A stretch of DNA of 64,000 nucleotides, from the NCBI GenBank assembly GCA_030998225.1, contig JAPYXD010000723.1:22895501-22959500 (forward strand). The letters run 5' to 3'. The notes under the pieces were generated by a model, which was not told the origin of the DNA, made no database searches, and saw only the letters and a program-made list of their open reading frames with translations. Positions within the stretch are counted from its first letter, which is position 1, and every line of letters starts with the position of its first letter. Of the stretch, positions 54,418-64,000 are shown in pieces. The DNA comes from Diplolepis rosae. Taxonomy: Eukaryota; Arthropoda; Insecta; Hymenoptera; Diplolepididae. A program made the translations under genes and the position numbers.

Positions 54418-55696
54418 AGACACATAAGATCAAATTTTGTTTTATAAAATTTATAATTATATTCTTGAAGAGAATACAATTATAATGTTTGTTTCGGGTC
54501 TGGAAAATTAATTCCAGTAACCCGGGATTTTGCATAAATATTTTTATGTGGTGTTTAATCCAACAACAAACAAGCAAAATTTTAGTAATAAACATATTTT
54601 TCATTTGCAGGGGGTCGATCTACACGAGATGGGAGAGGCCGTGTGAGTATTTTAAATTTTCATATTCTGGATTTGCATTGACCCTTAATTAATAATTGAA
54701 GATATGTGTTAATGTTAATAGTCGTCTTTAGGGTCCGAAATTAGTAAAAAAAAGTTTGCTTTGGTTTTAGTAAAAATATAAAGTACCTATGTAATTATGT
54801 CTGGTATGAAGCAATTAGGAATAACATTGATTCCGAATACAATACTTTGAGATTGAAGATTTTTGGTATGAACTGATGATTTGTCCTAAATATGTAGGTG
54901 TAAAAATCATACAATATTTTTAAAAAATTTGAAATCTTGTGCAGAAAATTATATTTCGAAAATTTTTCATGACGTAGAGTTTTCAAAAACATTAACATTT
55001 TTATGGGCATGCAGTAATTTTTGCAAAGATGAGTTGAAGAATACATACAACAATTTGCCAACTACATTCTTCCTTGATGGGGAATTCGATTATTTACGTA
55101 TTTTTTATGCATCGATAAAACTTTGGGAATGCTTCTGACTCAAAAAATATTACTTTGCATGTTTTTCCTGTCAAAAGGGGAAATTGTAAAATTAATAATT
55201 TTTTTACAATGAATTGGGAATTTTAAGTAGAGCAGTATCGTAGAAAAAATTTTCCCAATTCTGGGTATGGACAATGAGATTGATTATTTAAAATGTACAC
55301 GAAATGCACTCGAGTTTACACGTATACATAAAGTTTTCTTCAGTTTGAGTATAAATATGAACAGTAAACTCTAGATATTTTTTCAATTCATGATGCTGCA
55401 TACTGGACTACTTCATTTTGAATTGCAAGCTATGAGATAAGTTTTTGAATTTCGTGATAATTCTGAATTTAATTATTTCCTATATTCTAGTGTTCTGCAG
55501 AAGTTTTGAATTGATCTTTGAATTTATGGCACTGAAAAGGACCCCCATATGTGGCCGAAACGTTTGCCTTTCTTTCTTTTTGCGTATTTTCACATCTAAT
55601 AGTGATATTTTTAATCAAATAAAAAAAGATGAAACTGACCTTATGCCAAAATAACAAGAAATTAACAAAAATTATATTTAATGTCTATTTATGTAA
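54418..55696. other. AT-rich stretch with no recognised content
   Basis: Only short frames without homology that I can see. No inverted repeats noted. Confidence 0.4.
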
Positions 55697-56997
55697 AGGG
55701 TTTTCCAACAGGGACATAACTATTTCGTATTTTTATATGAACGCACCCTTAAACTTTTTTAATAAACTGTCAATGTCAAAACGTTAGTTAAAGTCAACAT
55801 TTTCATCATGGTAAAGTTCACGAACCAGCAAAGTTTGGAAATTATTAAAAATTACTACCGAAATTCTGAGTCGGTGGTCGCAACTATAAGAGCGTTTACT
55901 CCAATTTTCGGCCGTAATAATCGTCTCACCCGACAGGCTGTGCGTGCTATAGTGGATAAATTCGAGACCAAATTTACACTATTGTACGTTCCGGTGCCAT
56001 AAAGACGTCGTATTGCTCGAAGCAAAGAAATAATCGCAGCCGTAGTGCATCGATTCAAAATGAGCCAAATTAGTCGATTCCACGTCGTTCTCAAGAATTG
56101 GGCATCGCTCAAACGACACTGTGGCGTATTATGCGAAAAGATCTTGGCCTACATGCATTCAAAATTAAATTGACTCAAGAACTAAAGCCACTTGATCATT
56201 TGAAACGCCGAAACTTCTCCAATTGTGCTCTAGCAAAGTTTGAAGAAAATTAAGAATTTCATCGAAAAATCATCTTCAGCGATGAAGCTCATTTCTGGCT
56301 GAATGGCTTTGTTAATAAGCAAAATATGCGTTATTGGTCAGCAACAAACCCAAATTTACTTTTTGAGACACCGTAGCATCCGCAAAAAGTGACTGTTTGG
56401 TGCGGTTTTTATGCCGGGGGTGTGATTGGGCCGTATTTTTTCGTGGTTGAAAACGACCGCCATGTTACCGTCAATGGAGAGCGCTATCGTGCTATGTTGG
56501 AAGATTATTTGTGGCCAGAATTGGATGAACTTGACATCAACGATATGTGGTTTCAACAAGACGGTACCACTAGCCACACAGCACGCGTCACAATCGATTT
56601 TTTGAAAGGCAAATTCGATGAACGTGTTATCTCGAGAAATGGTCCAGTCGAATGGCCGCCTCGTTCATGCGATCTAACGCCATTGGATTTCTTTTTATGG
56701 GTCCATATCAAGTCACTGGTCTATGCCAACAAGCCAGCAACTTTAGACGACCTGAAAGACAACATCCAACGCGAAATCGCCAACGTTCCGGTCGAAATGT
56801 GTGCCAGAGTGGTGCGAAATTGGGTCCAAAGAATCGACCGCTGTAAACGGGCTCGTGGTGGTCATATGACCGATATCGAATTTCATTCATAAAATATAAT
56901 GCTTGCACTACACCCACAATAAATTTGAACTCAATATTTTAAATATCTATGTGCTTTATTCATAGATAAAATTGTTATGTCCCTATTGGAAATCTCT
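55697..56997 (+). mobile_element. Mariner-type transposon, ~1.3 kb, with both terminal repeats
   Basis: The left terminal repeat GGGTTTTCCAACAGGGACATA (about 55698) and the right one, reverse-complemented GAGATTTCCAATAGGGACATA, bound a single transposase gene. The length (about 1.3 kb) is standard for the IS630-Tc1-mariner superfamily. The TA duplications are no longer clear. Confidence 0.85.
55808..56892 (+). pseudogene. Mariner-type transposase with DUF4817-like HTH, broken
   Basis: ATG 55808 opens an N-terminal helix-turn-helix (FTNQQSLEIIKNYYRNSESV, DUF4817 type, which binds the terminal repeats) that stops at about 56000. Frame breaks occupy 56000-56390. The last frame has the catalytic part: VWCGFYAGGVIGPYFFV, DMWFQQDGTTSHTA (second catalytic Asp) and DLTPLDFFLWVHIK (third acidic residue), ending GGHMTDIEFHS. 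The mutations make this copy inactive. It is homologous to, but clearly different from, the enzyme fragment at 31205-31839. Confidence 0.9.
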
Positions 56998-57192
56998 TTG
57001 TATTATGTGGTGACGTAAAATTTGACGATAATGTCTGGATCGGAGTCGGTCGGAATCTAATGATTATCAGTGAAATTTAACTGATTCAAGCAGCTTAAAA
57101 GATGTTACTATGGATGGGTCAAGTTTTGCTGATTACTTCAGTGAAAATCAACTGATTTGGCAGCTGAACTTAGAGATCAGTTTTTCCCGCGA
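56998..57192. other. Short spacer with repeated TCAGTGAAA(T/A)TTAACTGATT
   Basis: The sequence TCAGTGAAATTTAACTGATT at about 57070 is echoed by TCAGTGAAAATCAACTGATT near 57140. No gene is visible. Confidence 0.4.
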
Positions 57193-57345
57193 GGGCACGC
57201 TTAAACAACGATGATGATGGGGATGGTCAAGGACCTCCAGGCAATCCTCCAGGAGGTGGATGGGGTGGAGGCAGAGGTGGTGATGGGAGGGGAGGAGGCG
57301 GAGGTGCTGGAGGAGGTAGAGGGCATGGTGCGCAGGACAAGTGAG
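57193..57345 (+). CDS. Gly-rich (RGG-like) coding island
   Basis: An open frame reads NNDDDGDGQGPPGNPPGGGW, then GGGRGGDGRGGGGGAGGGRG and HGAQDK, and meets a GTGAGAG donor-like site at about 57339. RGG-type sequence is common in RNA-binding proteins such as Gar1 or FUS-like factors. This may be a host exon with the Copia element in the following intron, or merely the element's leader. The surrounding DNA is AT-rich, so the GC-rich island stands out. I cannot identify a gene. Confidence 0.35.
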
Positions 57346-57401
57346 AGAACAGTTAAAAGTGCAGTGTTTCGCAATACAGTGATTTTAAGTGAATAAATAT
57401 A

Positions 57402-58295
57402 ATGGCAGAAAGTTCGGGATACAAGTGCTCCTTCGAGAAGCTCAATTGCGATAACTACGCAGTTTGGAGTTATAAAATGGAGCTTATGCTGTTAGATCAA
57501 GATTTATGGGGCGCGATCGATGGAGACAAACCAGCTGCAATAGAAACTACCGCACTTTCAAAATGGAATAAAAAAGAAGGTAAAGCGCGGGTGAGAATTG
57601 GTCTTTCAGTCGAGGACGATCAATTGATTCACGTAAGGAGCGCCAAAACAGCAAAGCAGGCTTGGACAACTCTGAAGGAATATCATCAAAAGGCAACATT
57701 AACGTCAAAAGTGCCATTGTTAAAAAGATTGTGCCGTACAGTTCTTAGTGAGAATGGTGATATGGAGGCACATATTTCAGGCTTCTCGCATACAGTGAAT
57801 CAGTTAACGGCTCTCGGAACTGAATTGGACGACAATCTATTGGCAGCTATGCTGCTGGGAAGCCTTCCGGAATCATACGACACGCTCGTTAGAGCTTTAG
57901 AAAGCAGGCCTGAAAAGAATATCACCTCGCAACTCATCAAAAGTACGTTGATCGATGAATATAAGAGGCGCAAAGGGCCGAAGGATTTCAGAGAAAATCT
58001 CATGAGTAAAACAGCAATGAAAACCACGTACAGTAATAATAGTGGACAGAAGAAGTATAATAATAATAGCCGACAAGAGGGCAGAAGTTGCTATTTCTGC
58101 AAAAACACAGGCCACATTAAGCCAGACTGTATAAAATATAAAGCATGGAAAAGTAAGAACGGGAATCAAGCAAACGCAGTGAAGGAAGACTCAACGACTA
58201 CAGGAGAAAAGTTATTTATAACTGTGGAATGTGTGTTTACTAAGCAGTACAGCATACTTTTTGCAAAATCGATTGCCGACAAAAGCAACCGATAG
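57402..58295 (+). CDS. Ty1/Copia Gag
   Basis: A 297-residue frame from ATG 57402: the N-terminal Copia Gag pattern YAVWSYKMELMLLDQDLW, then WTTLKEYHQKATLTSK, LLGSLPESYDTLVRAL (the UBN2-type gag core) and the zinc knuckle CYFCKNTGHIKPDC near residue 230. It forms the particle and packages RNA. It is intact up to residue ~285, after which the reading has jumped into integrase sequence by a deletion. No 5' LTR was found before it. Confidence 0.9.
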   Translation: MAESSGYKCSFEKLNCDNYAVWSYKMELMLLDQDLWGAIDGDKPAAIETTALSKWNKKEGKARVRIGLSVEDDQLIHVRSAKTAKQAWTTLKEYHQKATLTSKVPLLKRLCRTVLSENGDMEAHISGFSHTVNQLTALGTELDDNLLAAMLLGSLPESYDTLVRALESRPEKNITSQLIKSTLIDEYKRRKGPKDFRENLMSKTAMKTTYSNNSGQKKYNNNSRQEGRSCYFCKNTGHIKPDCIKYKAWKSKNGNQANAVKEDSTTTGEKLFITVECVFTKQYSILFAKSIADKSNR

Positions 58296-58690
58296 AACTC
58301 CGTATGAGTCATGGTACAAGGAAAAACCCATCGTTAAAAATCTCCACGTATTCGGATGCAAGGCGCTCGTGCATCTTCCAAAGGAACTCTGAAAGAAGTT
58401 GGATGAGAAATCAGCAGACCATATTTTTGTTGGCTATTCCGAAGAATCTAAGGCTTTCAGATTCATTAACGCGAAAACAGGAGCACTCAAGACAAGTCGC
58501 GATGCCACCTTCTTCGACGGAAACTTTAACGGAAATCTAATCAACGCAGAGACCAGCTCAGAAATAGAGTATGTTTTTCGTAAAACCGATACTCAAGAAG
58601 ACCAAAATCAAGGAAGCGATAGCGAAGAATCAACGTATTCAAGTGCAGAAGACGAATCCCCAGGAACAAGCAATGAAGCGTAAGCAGAAG
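58250..58690 (+). pseudogene. Copia integrase C-terminus, joined to gag by a deletion
   Basis: Reads TPYESWYKEKPIVKNLHVFG, ALVHLPKEL, a TGA, then KKLDEKSADHIFVGYSEESK and FINAKTGALKTSRDATFFDG, the standard end of Copia integrase. An acidic spacer follows. Protease and the integrase core are missing, so roughly 1.5-2 kb typical of the family has been deleted at about 58245-58280. Confidence 0.85.
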
Positions 58691-58836
58691 CAGAAGCAGA
58701 AGAGGGCAGCGACGCGCAAACAGAAGCAGTAAATGACGACGCGCCGACCAAAGCAATAAACGACGAATCACAAGCAAGAAAGGCCGCCGCGCGCACGTCA
58801 GCAAGGAGTAATAAAGGAGTCCCGCCGAATTATTAT
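58691..58836 (+). other. Acidic/Ala-rich linker between Copia integrase and RT
   Basis: Low-complexity GAA/GCA-rich sequence encoding short Glu/Ala/Ser-rich repeats (AEAEAEE-type) with an early stop. It is part of the normal Copia spacer. Confidence 0.5.
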
Positions 58837-60313
58837 ATGGCGAATTCAAAATTTGCAGCATTCTCACAAGACGATCCAAAAAGCAGGAGTGAAGCGTTAT
58901 CAAGATCGGATAAAAATGACTGGCAAAGAGCAATGGATGAAGAGTATAACGCGCTACTACAAAATGAGACGTGGGAGATCGTGTCCACGCCAAACGATCG
59001 GAACATTGTCACCTGTAAATGGGTCTTTAAGACGAAAAAGGACGAAAACGGCGGACTAGGAAGGTACAAAGCTAGGCTCGTCGCACGCGGCTTCTCTCAA
59101 AAGTTCGGTACAGATTATGACGAGATTTTCGCACCCGTCATAAAACAGGCCACCTTCAAGCTACTACTCGCCATAGCAGGTAAACAAAAATTGCTCGTCA
59201 AGCATTTCGATGCGAAAACTGCATTTTTGAATGGCGAACTCAAAGAAACTATTTATATGAAGCAACCACAAGCATACGAAGTAACAAAAAAAGAACAGGT
59301 CATGGTTTGTAAGCTGAAAAAAGGACTCTACGGTTTGAAACAAGCTGCAAATATATGGAACAAGAAATTGGATTCAATTCTGAAGAGCAACAACTTTATG
59401 CAAGGCAGCGCTGATCCATGCTTGTAAATCAAAAGAGACAGGGAAAACGTCATATATGTAATTATACATGTTGACGATTTTTTAATAGCTTCTAAACAAC
59501 TCTCAGCTATCGACAGCACAGCAGCATTTTTGTAGGAAAATTTCAAGTTAATTGATTTAGGATTTTTACAAAATTACCTAGGAGTAGAAGTCAAAAAGAA
59601 CGAAGATGGTTTTTACTGCATAAAGCAAACGAAATACATCGAAGAAATTTTGGAGAGATTTGGCTTGCAAGATGCCAAGATATCACACATACCACTTGAC
59701 ATTGGATATGTAAAAGCAACCGAAGCTCAGCCCTTAATGGAAAATCAAGAATTATATCAGCAATTAATTGGAGCACTGCTATATTTAGCAGTAAACATAA
59801 GACCGGACATCAGTCGATTGGACCGAAGGAAAAAGAATCGCACGTTATCTAAAGGGCACAAAAGACTACGAGCTCGTACTCGGCGGAAACGGAAAAGAAG
59901 AATTGATCGGCTACGCAGATGCAGATTGGGCGGAAAATCGCAGTAATCGCAAATCAAACAGCGGTTATTTATTTCAATTCATGAACGCAACAATCAGTTG
60001 GGCATGTCGGAAACAAACATGCGTATCACTATCAGAAATTAATCAAGGATTTCATCGAGGACAAGCAAATCAACACCACAATTCTCGAAGATAATCAAAG
60101 CTGCTTAAAATGAATCGAAAGTAAAAAGAGTAGCCATCGCATAAAGCACATTGATACAAAGTACCATTTCATTAAAGATATCGAGGATAGAAAACTCATC
60201 AATTTCTCTTACTGCCCCATATAAGAAATGACAGCAGACATGTTAACAAAGACACTCAACAAGATAAAGCTGAAGTATTTTTTAGAAAAGAGCGGATTAA
60301 AGGCACGTAATTG
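58837..60313 (+). pseudogene. Copia reverse transcriptase and RNase H
   Basis: The frame 58837-59427 has WQRAMDEEYNALLQNETWEI, CKWVFKTKKDENG, RYKARLVARGFSQKFGTDYDE and LVKHFDAKTAFLNGEL. After a TAA the reading goes on with YVIIHVDDFLIA, the catalytic box, then NYLGVEVKKNEDGFY. A small deletion near 59815 shifts the frame, and RNase H is visible as IGYADADWAENRSNRKSNSG near 59905. Several stops follow up to the end at about 60313. All motifs are in Ty1/Copia order. Not functional. Confidence 0.9.
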
Positions 60314-60338
60314 AACGCATATTATCGTTGAGGGAGGG

Positions 60339-60478
60339 TGTTAGTACAACGAAAATATGCATACAACTAGACAGACTATAGATAGAGGCGCTTCAGCCCA
60401 TTAGTCCCTTTTGACCTGGCTTTTATTGCCCTCAAGGAGAGGACAGCCCAACCCACGCAGAGGCTTGATAGTTCGAGA
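60339..60478 (+). mobile_element. Start of the Copia 3' LTR
   Basis: TTGAGGGAGGGTG is a Copia-style polypurine tract. TGTTAGTACAACG after it is a normal LTR start (TGTTA). Only about 140 bp can be assigned before the Penelope frame begins, so the LTR is cut off or extends under it. Confidence 0.6.
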
Positions 60479-62492
60479 GTGACAATCGGCAAGTGCAGAT
60501 CACGCCTACACATTTTCGGAAAAAATTTTGGTATTTCTTTCCCTTCTGAAAAACTCCACGTTAAACATCTAATTACAGACTTTGAATCCAATATCCAAAA
60601 AACCAAAGAAGAAGACAGAAATGAAGCGAGACTTAAGTTTGTTAATTGCATAGGAAGTTTCTCTAATAAAAAACAACAACCCCTTAATACCTTCCAAAAA
60701 CAAGTATTAGAATTTTCGAAATCCACTAACACCTTTCTAAAAAACAACTCTCACATTTTGATTACGAAAGCAGGCAAAGGAAACATAACTATAGACATGG
60801 ACAAAAATAAATACTTTTCTGAAGCCACTCGCATCTTACCGGGCAAAAAAACTTATGAGCTCTTAAAAAAAGATCCCACAAACATGACCCACAAAAAAGT
60901 TAATAACCTCATAAACCTCTGGAGGAAAAAAGATTATATGACAGACACGGTAGCCAACTCTCTCAAATCCAACAATCCATCACCAGCAAAATTCTACGGT
61001 CTACCAAAAATTCACAAACCAGACCACCCCCTCAGACCTATTGTTTCTTTTTGTGGTAGCCCCACTTACAATCTCGCATCTTTTTATAACAACATTACCT
61101 CCTGTAACGTACCTCCCCTATTTTCTCGAGTAAAAAACAGCTTCGATTTCATCGACAAAATCAAAAATATCCAGGTGCCTCTGAGCCATAAAATCATATC
61201 TCTTGATGCTGTATCACTTTTCACAAATGTCCAAATTGGTTTAGCTTTCAAAGGTATAAACGAGAGATGGCCACAAATAGAATCAAAGACAAAAATGCCT
61301 TGGTATCAATTTGAAAAAGGTCTTAGAATCTGCTCTTCAAATTCTGCTTTCAACTTTCAAGGCCATTCCTACAAACAAAAATTTGGTTTCCCCATGGGTT
61401 AACTCCTTTCTCCTATTGCTGCGGATATTGTAATGGATGATCTGGAAAAACAATGTATAGCCTCTCTTCCCTTTCGACTCCCCTTTTATTTTCGATGCGT
61501 AGACGACATAATAACAGCAGTACCGGCTGATGAAATAGACAAAATTAGAAACACTTTTAACAGTTACAATCATAAAATCCAATTTACAGTAGAAGAGGAA
61601 TCAGACAACAAATTATGTTTTTTGGATGTCCTTATCATCAGAACAGGGGAGAACATCAAGACAAAATGGTACCAAAAACCTACTTACTCAGGCCGTATTC
61701 TTAATTTTAATTCTCACCACCCACTACACTACAAAATTAATGTGATCAACAACCTTGTTGACAGAGGTATCATCTTAGCACACAAAAGCTTCCACGCGGA
61801 AAACATTAAAAAAATCAAAAATATCATATCACAAAACAATTATCAACTCCACTATAAAACAGAGACTCAATTATCTGCTACATGAAGCCTCTACCAGCGG
61901 TCCTCTCATACACCATCCATCTGTGAGAGAGGGCGAGGCATCCTATCACTCTCACACTAGCACAAACAAGCAGAAACAAAACTCAGCTAGCCAAACACAT
62001 AAATATGTGTCACTTCCCTATGTCAAAGGGTTATCTGAAAAACTTTCAGGAATCCTTAAACCTTTCAATGTAAAAATTGCCCCACGCAATATCAATGACC
62101 TATCATATCTTTTCAAATCAGCAAAAGACCACACACCAAAACTTGAAACAGCACATGTCGTTTACAATATTCTTTGCATTGATTGCACAGCAAATTATAT
62201 AGGCACAACCAAAAGACCTCTAAAAAACAGAATCCAGGAACATAAAAAAGATGTATATATACCCCCCCCCCCCCCCCCCGAAAAATGGACCGCCCTGACC
62301 AAGCACACGTGGTGCCAGGATCATAAATTTAATTTCGACAAGGTAAAAATAGTTGACAGATCCAACAATTATAAAAAACGTATGATTCTCGAAATGACTC
62401 ACATTGTTAGCAATGCCCAAGCAGTTAATCAAAGAACGGACACAGAGAATCTATCTGTTTTTTACTTTCCTCTTTTAAATAACAAAACTTAA
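60479..62492 (+). pseudogene. Penelope-like element: RT plus GIY-YIG endonuclease
   Basis: Three consecutive frames of one polyprotein. Frame 1 (60479-61402) holds ITKAGKGNITIDMDKNKYF, FYGLPKIHKPDHPLRPIVS and HKIISLDAVSLFTNV, ending at a stop after FGFPMG. Frame 2 (61403-61885) has RCVDDIITA, the catalytic box, and LDVLIIRT. After a one-base frameshift near 61865, frame 3 has YVKGLSEKLSGILKPFNVK and the GIY-YIG motif YNILCIDCTANYIGTTKRPL with R..EH behind it. Penelope elements prime reverse transcription from DNA nicked by this endonuclease. One stop, one frameshift and an expanded C-run show decay, though it looks fairly recent. Confidence 0.95.
62262..62279 (+). repeat. 18-base poly-C run inside the Penelope endonuclease
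   Basis: Eighteen C's in a row encode six prolines right after the GIY-YIG motif, where relatives are not Pro-rich. It looks like replication slippage or a base-calling artefact. Confidence 0.8.
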
Positions 62493-63129
62493 CTTTTACA
62501 CAAATTCTTCACAGCTTTCGAAAAATCTGGAAAACTGTAACCAAATTTTATCGAAATTTATCATAATATTGCAAAATTTAGAATTATATTATTTCTGTTA
62601 CGAGTCTTATGATTCCATATACGGGTATCATAATATCTATCACTTTGCATATGCATTAAAAACTCAATTTAATCTTCACCTTAATCTTGCGACACTGAGA
62701 CTGTTTAAAAAATTTTTTAAATTAAAAAATTAAAAACCCAGTCACATATCTCGGGAGTTTGCGATGGAAATTTCTAAGAGTTATAAACGGACTGTAATGA
62801 CTAGTTTCAAATTTCATAGCGTTCTTTTGTCACAGTTTTCTGGACATCTTGTGGACATATTTAGACACTTTTTTTCTCCTTTTCATTTAACCGAGACTTT
62901 CCAAGTGAAAAAAAACCTAACCTTCCACTCCACTTTACAAAGCCTTTTCCAAAGTCAGTTTCCAAATGCAACTCAGTTTTCAAGAAATATCCGTAGTCAC
63001 AAGAGTTACTATACAAAATTATGAGCTTATCTTGTTCGCGACGAAAGAAAAGAAAGATGAAAAAAGGAATTTCGTCTGTGTCACTGGGATTGATTTCATC
63101 ATCGTTTTGTACGTCTACCTAATATAATA
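62493..63129 (+). other. Penelope 3' region and flank
   Basis: AT-rich non-coding sequence. The frame 62764-63024 has no recognisable motif. No terminal repeat of the Penelope element was identified. Confidence 0.4.
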
Positions 63130-63760
63130 ACAGGTCAGTTTTCCTTTGGCAATGTTTTATTGTGATGAGCTCGCAGTTTTTAGACTTTTTATCTCGTAAT
63201 GTTTATCCGTCACACGTATAATTTTTTAAAGCTTTCAAGTTTCTTCCTTTGTATTTTTATAGAAAAATTTTTTTTCTGTACAGTTTTTTACATTTCGTTT
63301 AAACCAATTTCACACTCCACGTGTACAACTCATTTATATCGTTTTCACCACAATGTTTATCCGTCATATGTGCTATTTTTAAATTAATTTTTTCTCCCCT
63401 TAGTAATTTTACAGAATTAATTTTTTGTACACTTTTATTTTCTTGCAAATCGAATTTTTTAGATCGGTTTTATAGTTTCACTTGTACAATTCATTTATAT
63501 CAGTTTACCAAAATTGTTATCCGTCACACGTGTTACTTCTAAGTCTCTCTTGTTAGTAATTTTTTCAAATTAAGGTTTTACAGTTTTACTTCTTAGCAAA
63601 TTTAGTTATTTAGACCAATTTTATAATTTCAAACTTGCAATTCTTTTACATCATTGTTAACAGAATGTTTATCGGTCACACGTTCAAATTTGTTCAAGTT
63701 TCTTCCTTTGTCTTTTTATAGGGAATTTTTTCTGTATATGTTTCTTTACATTTTTTACAC
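63130..63760. repeat. Tandem array of four ~155-bp units
   Basis: The block (A)TGTTTATCCGTCA(C/T)A(C/T)GT recurs at about 63199, 63353, 63514 and 63665. Each is followed by a T-rich tract and preceded by a TTCATTTATATC(G/A)(G/T)TTT..A block. The units are diverged. They lead directly into the dispersed repeat that starts at 63764. Confidence 0.75.
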
Positions 63761-63763
63761 TTT

Positions 63764-64000
63764 TTACATTCTCATCATGGATGAGAAGGTATTGGTTTTA
63801 TGTGAAAAATGACTTTCGAAATTTTCATCAAATCTTTATGTTTTGAGACCCCCTGAGTCAGAAAAAATGGTTTTTACGAAAGTGTCTGTCTGTCTGTCTG
63901 TAGGTCGTGTGCGGCATAACTCTCGATAGAATTATCAGATTGTATTGAGCTTTGGTACACTTTATCGGAGCCGAAAAAGTAAGGACAAGTTCGTTAACCA
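63764..64000 (-). repeat. Dispersed repeat, copy 2, cut by the window end
   Basis: Reverse complement of 45558-45806: CTTCTCATCCATGATGAG at one end, the (TCTG)n run at 63885-63901 and GTTAACCA at the window end. The tandem T-rich units beside it suggest a longer element that continues past 64000. Confidence 0.85.

Overview
This is a transposon-saturated piece of a eukaryotic, almost certainly insect, genome. It is AT-rich, has spliced genes with GT-AG introns, and carries insect-type transposable elements of nearly every class. The one clear host gene is the bHLH-PAS factor tango (ARNT/HIF-1beta homologue). Eleven of its exons lie on the minus strand between 49248 and 35443 and join in perfect phase to 652 residues; the 5' exon(s) were not found. 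I cannot fix the insect order from sequence alone; Hymenoptera is only a guess.

Layout. 1-9066: a decayed Ty3/Gypsy retrotransposon on the minus strand (gag, protease, RT, RNase H, long acidic spacer, integrase), broken by a MITE (376-985) and by nested insertions: a small element (5817-8839) itself split by a 2.8-kb near-perfect palindrome (5839-8640). 9441-10146: a plus-strand Gypsy gag-protease fragment. 10357-11303: an unrecognised minus-strand spliced gene. 11702-15880 and 16219-26940: two diverged copies of an unusual plus-strand module. Each has a zinc-ribbon ORF and a double-stranded-RNA-binding-domain (dsRBD) ORF, followed by a hairpin, a polypurine tract and LTR-like sequence starting TGTCACGTCC. 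The first copy also has an array of five stem-loop repeats in front of the dsRBD ORF.

The second dsRBD ORF is split by a 9.2-kb CACTA/EnSpm-like transposon (16660-25843) with a two-exon transposase and a multi-exon DUF4806-like gene. Two more MITEs are nested inside it. 26948-34860: a Tc1-like MITE, a broken hAT transposase gene, a foldback element, a mariner fragment, THAP/P-element-like fragments and small GC-rich hairpins.

35280-49248: tango. Its big introns hold two foldback elements (44063-46513 and 47887-48533). 51324-52944: a Transib-like element with RSS-like CACAGTG termini and a 5-bp target duplication. 53550-54417: Gypsy/errantivirus-type gag remnant. 55697-56997: a broken mariner-type element. 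57402-60480: a deleted Ty1/Copia element. 60479-62492: a Penelope-like element with GIY-YIG endonuclease. 63130-64000: tandem ~155-bp repeats, then a dispersed repeat that also occurs inverted in the tango intron.

The candidate for an undescribed system is the zinc-ribbon + dsRBD module with LTR-like ends (11.7-26.9 kb). It looks like a retroelement, or retroelement-borne cassette, carrying its own dsRNA-binding protein, possibly to counter or exploit RNA interference. That role is inference; only the domains, repeats and termini are seen.
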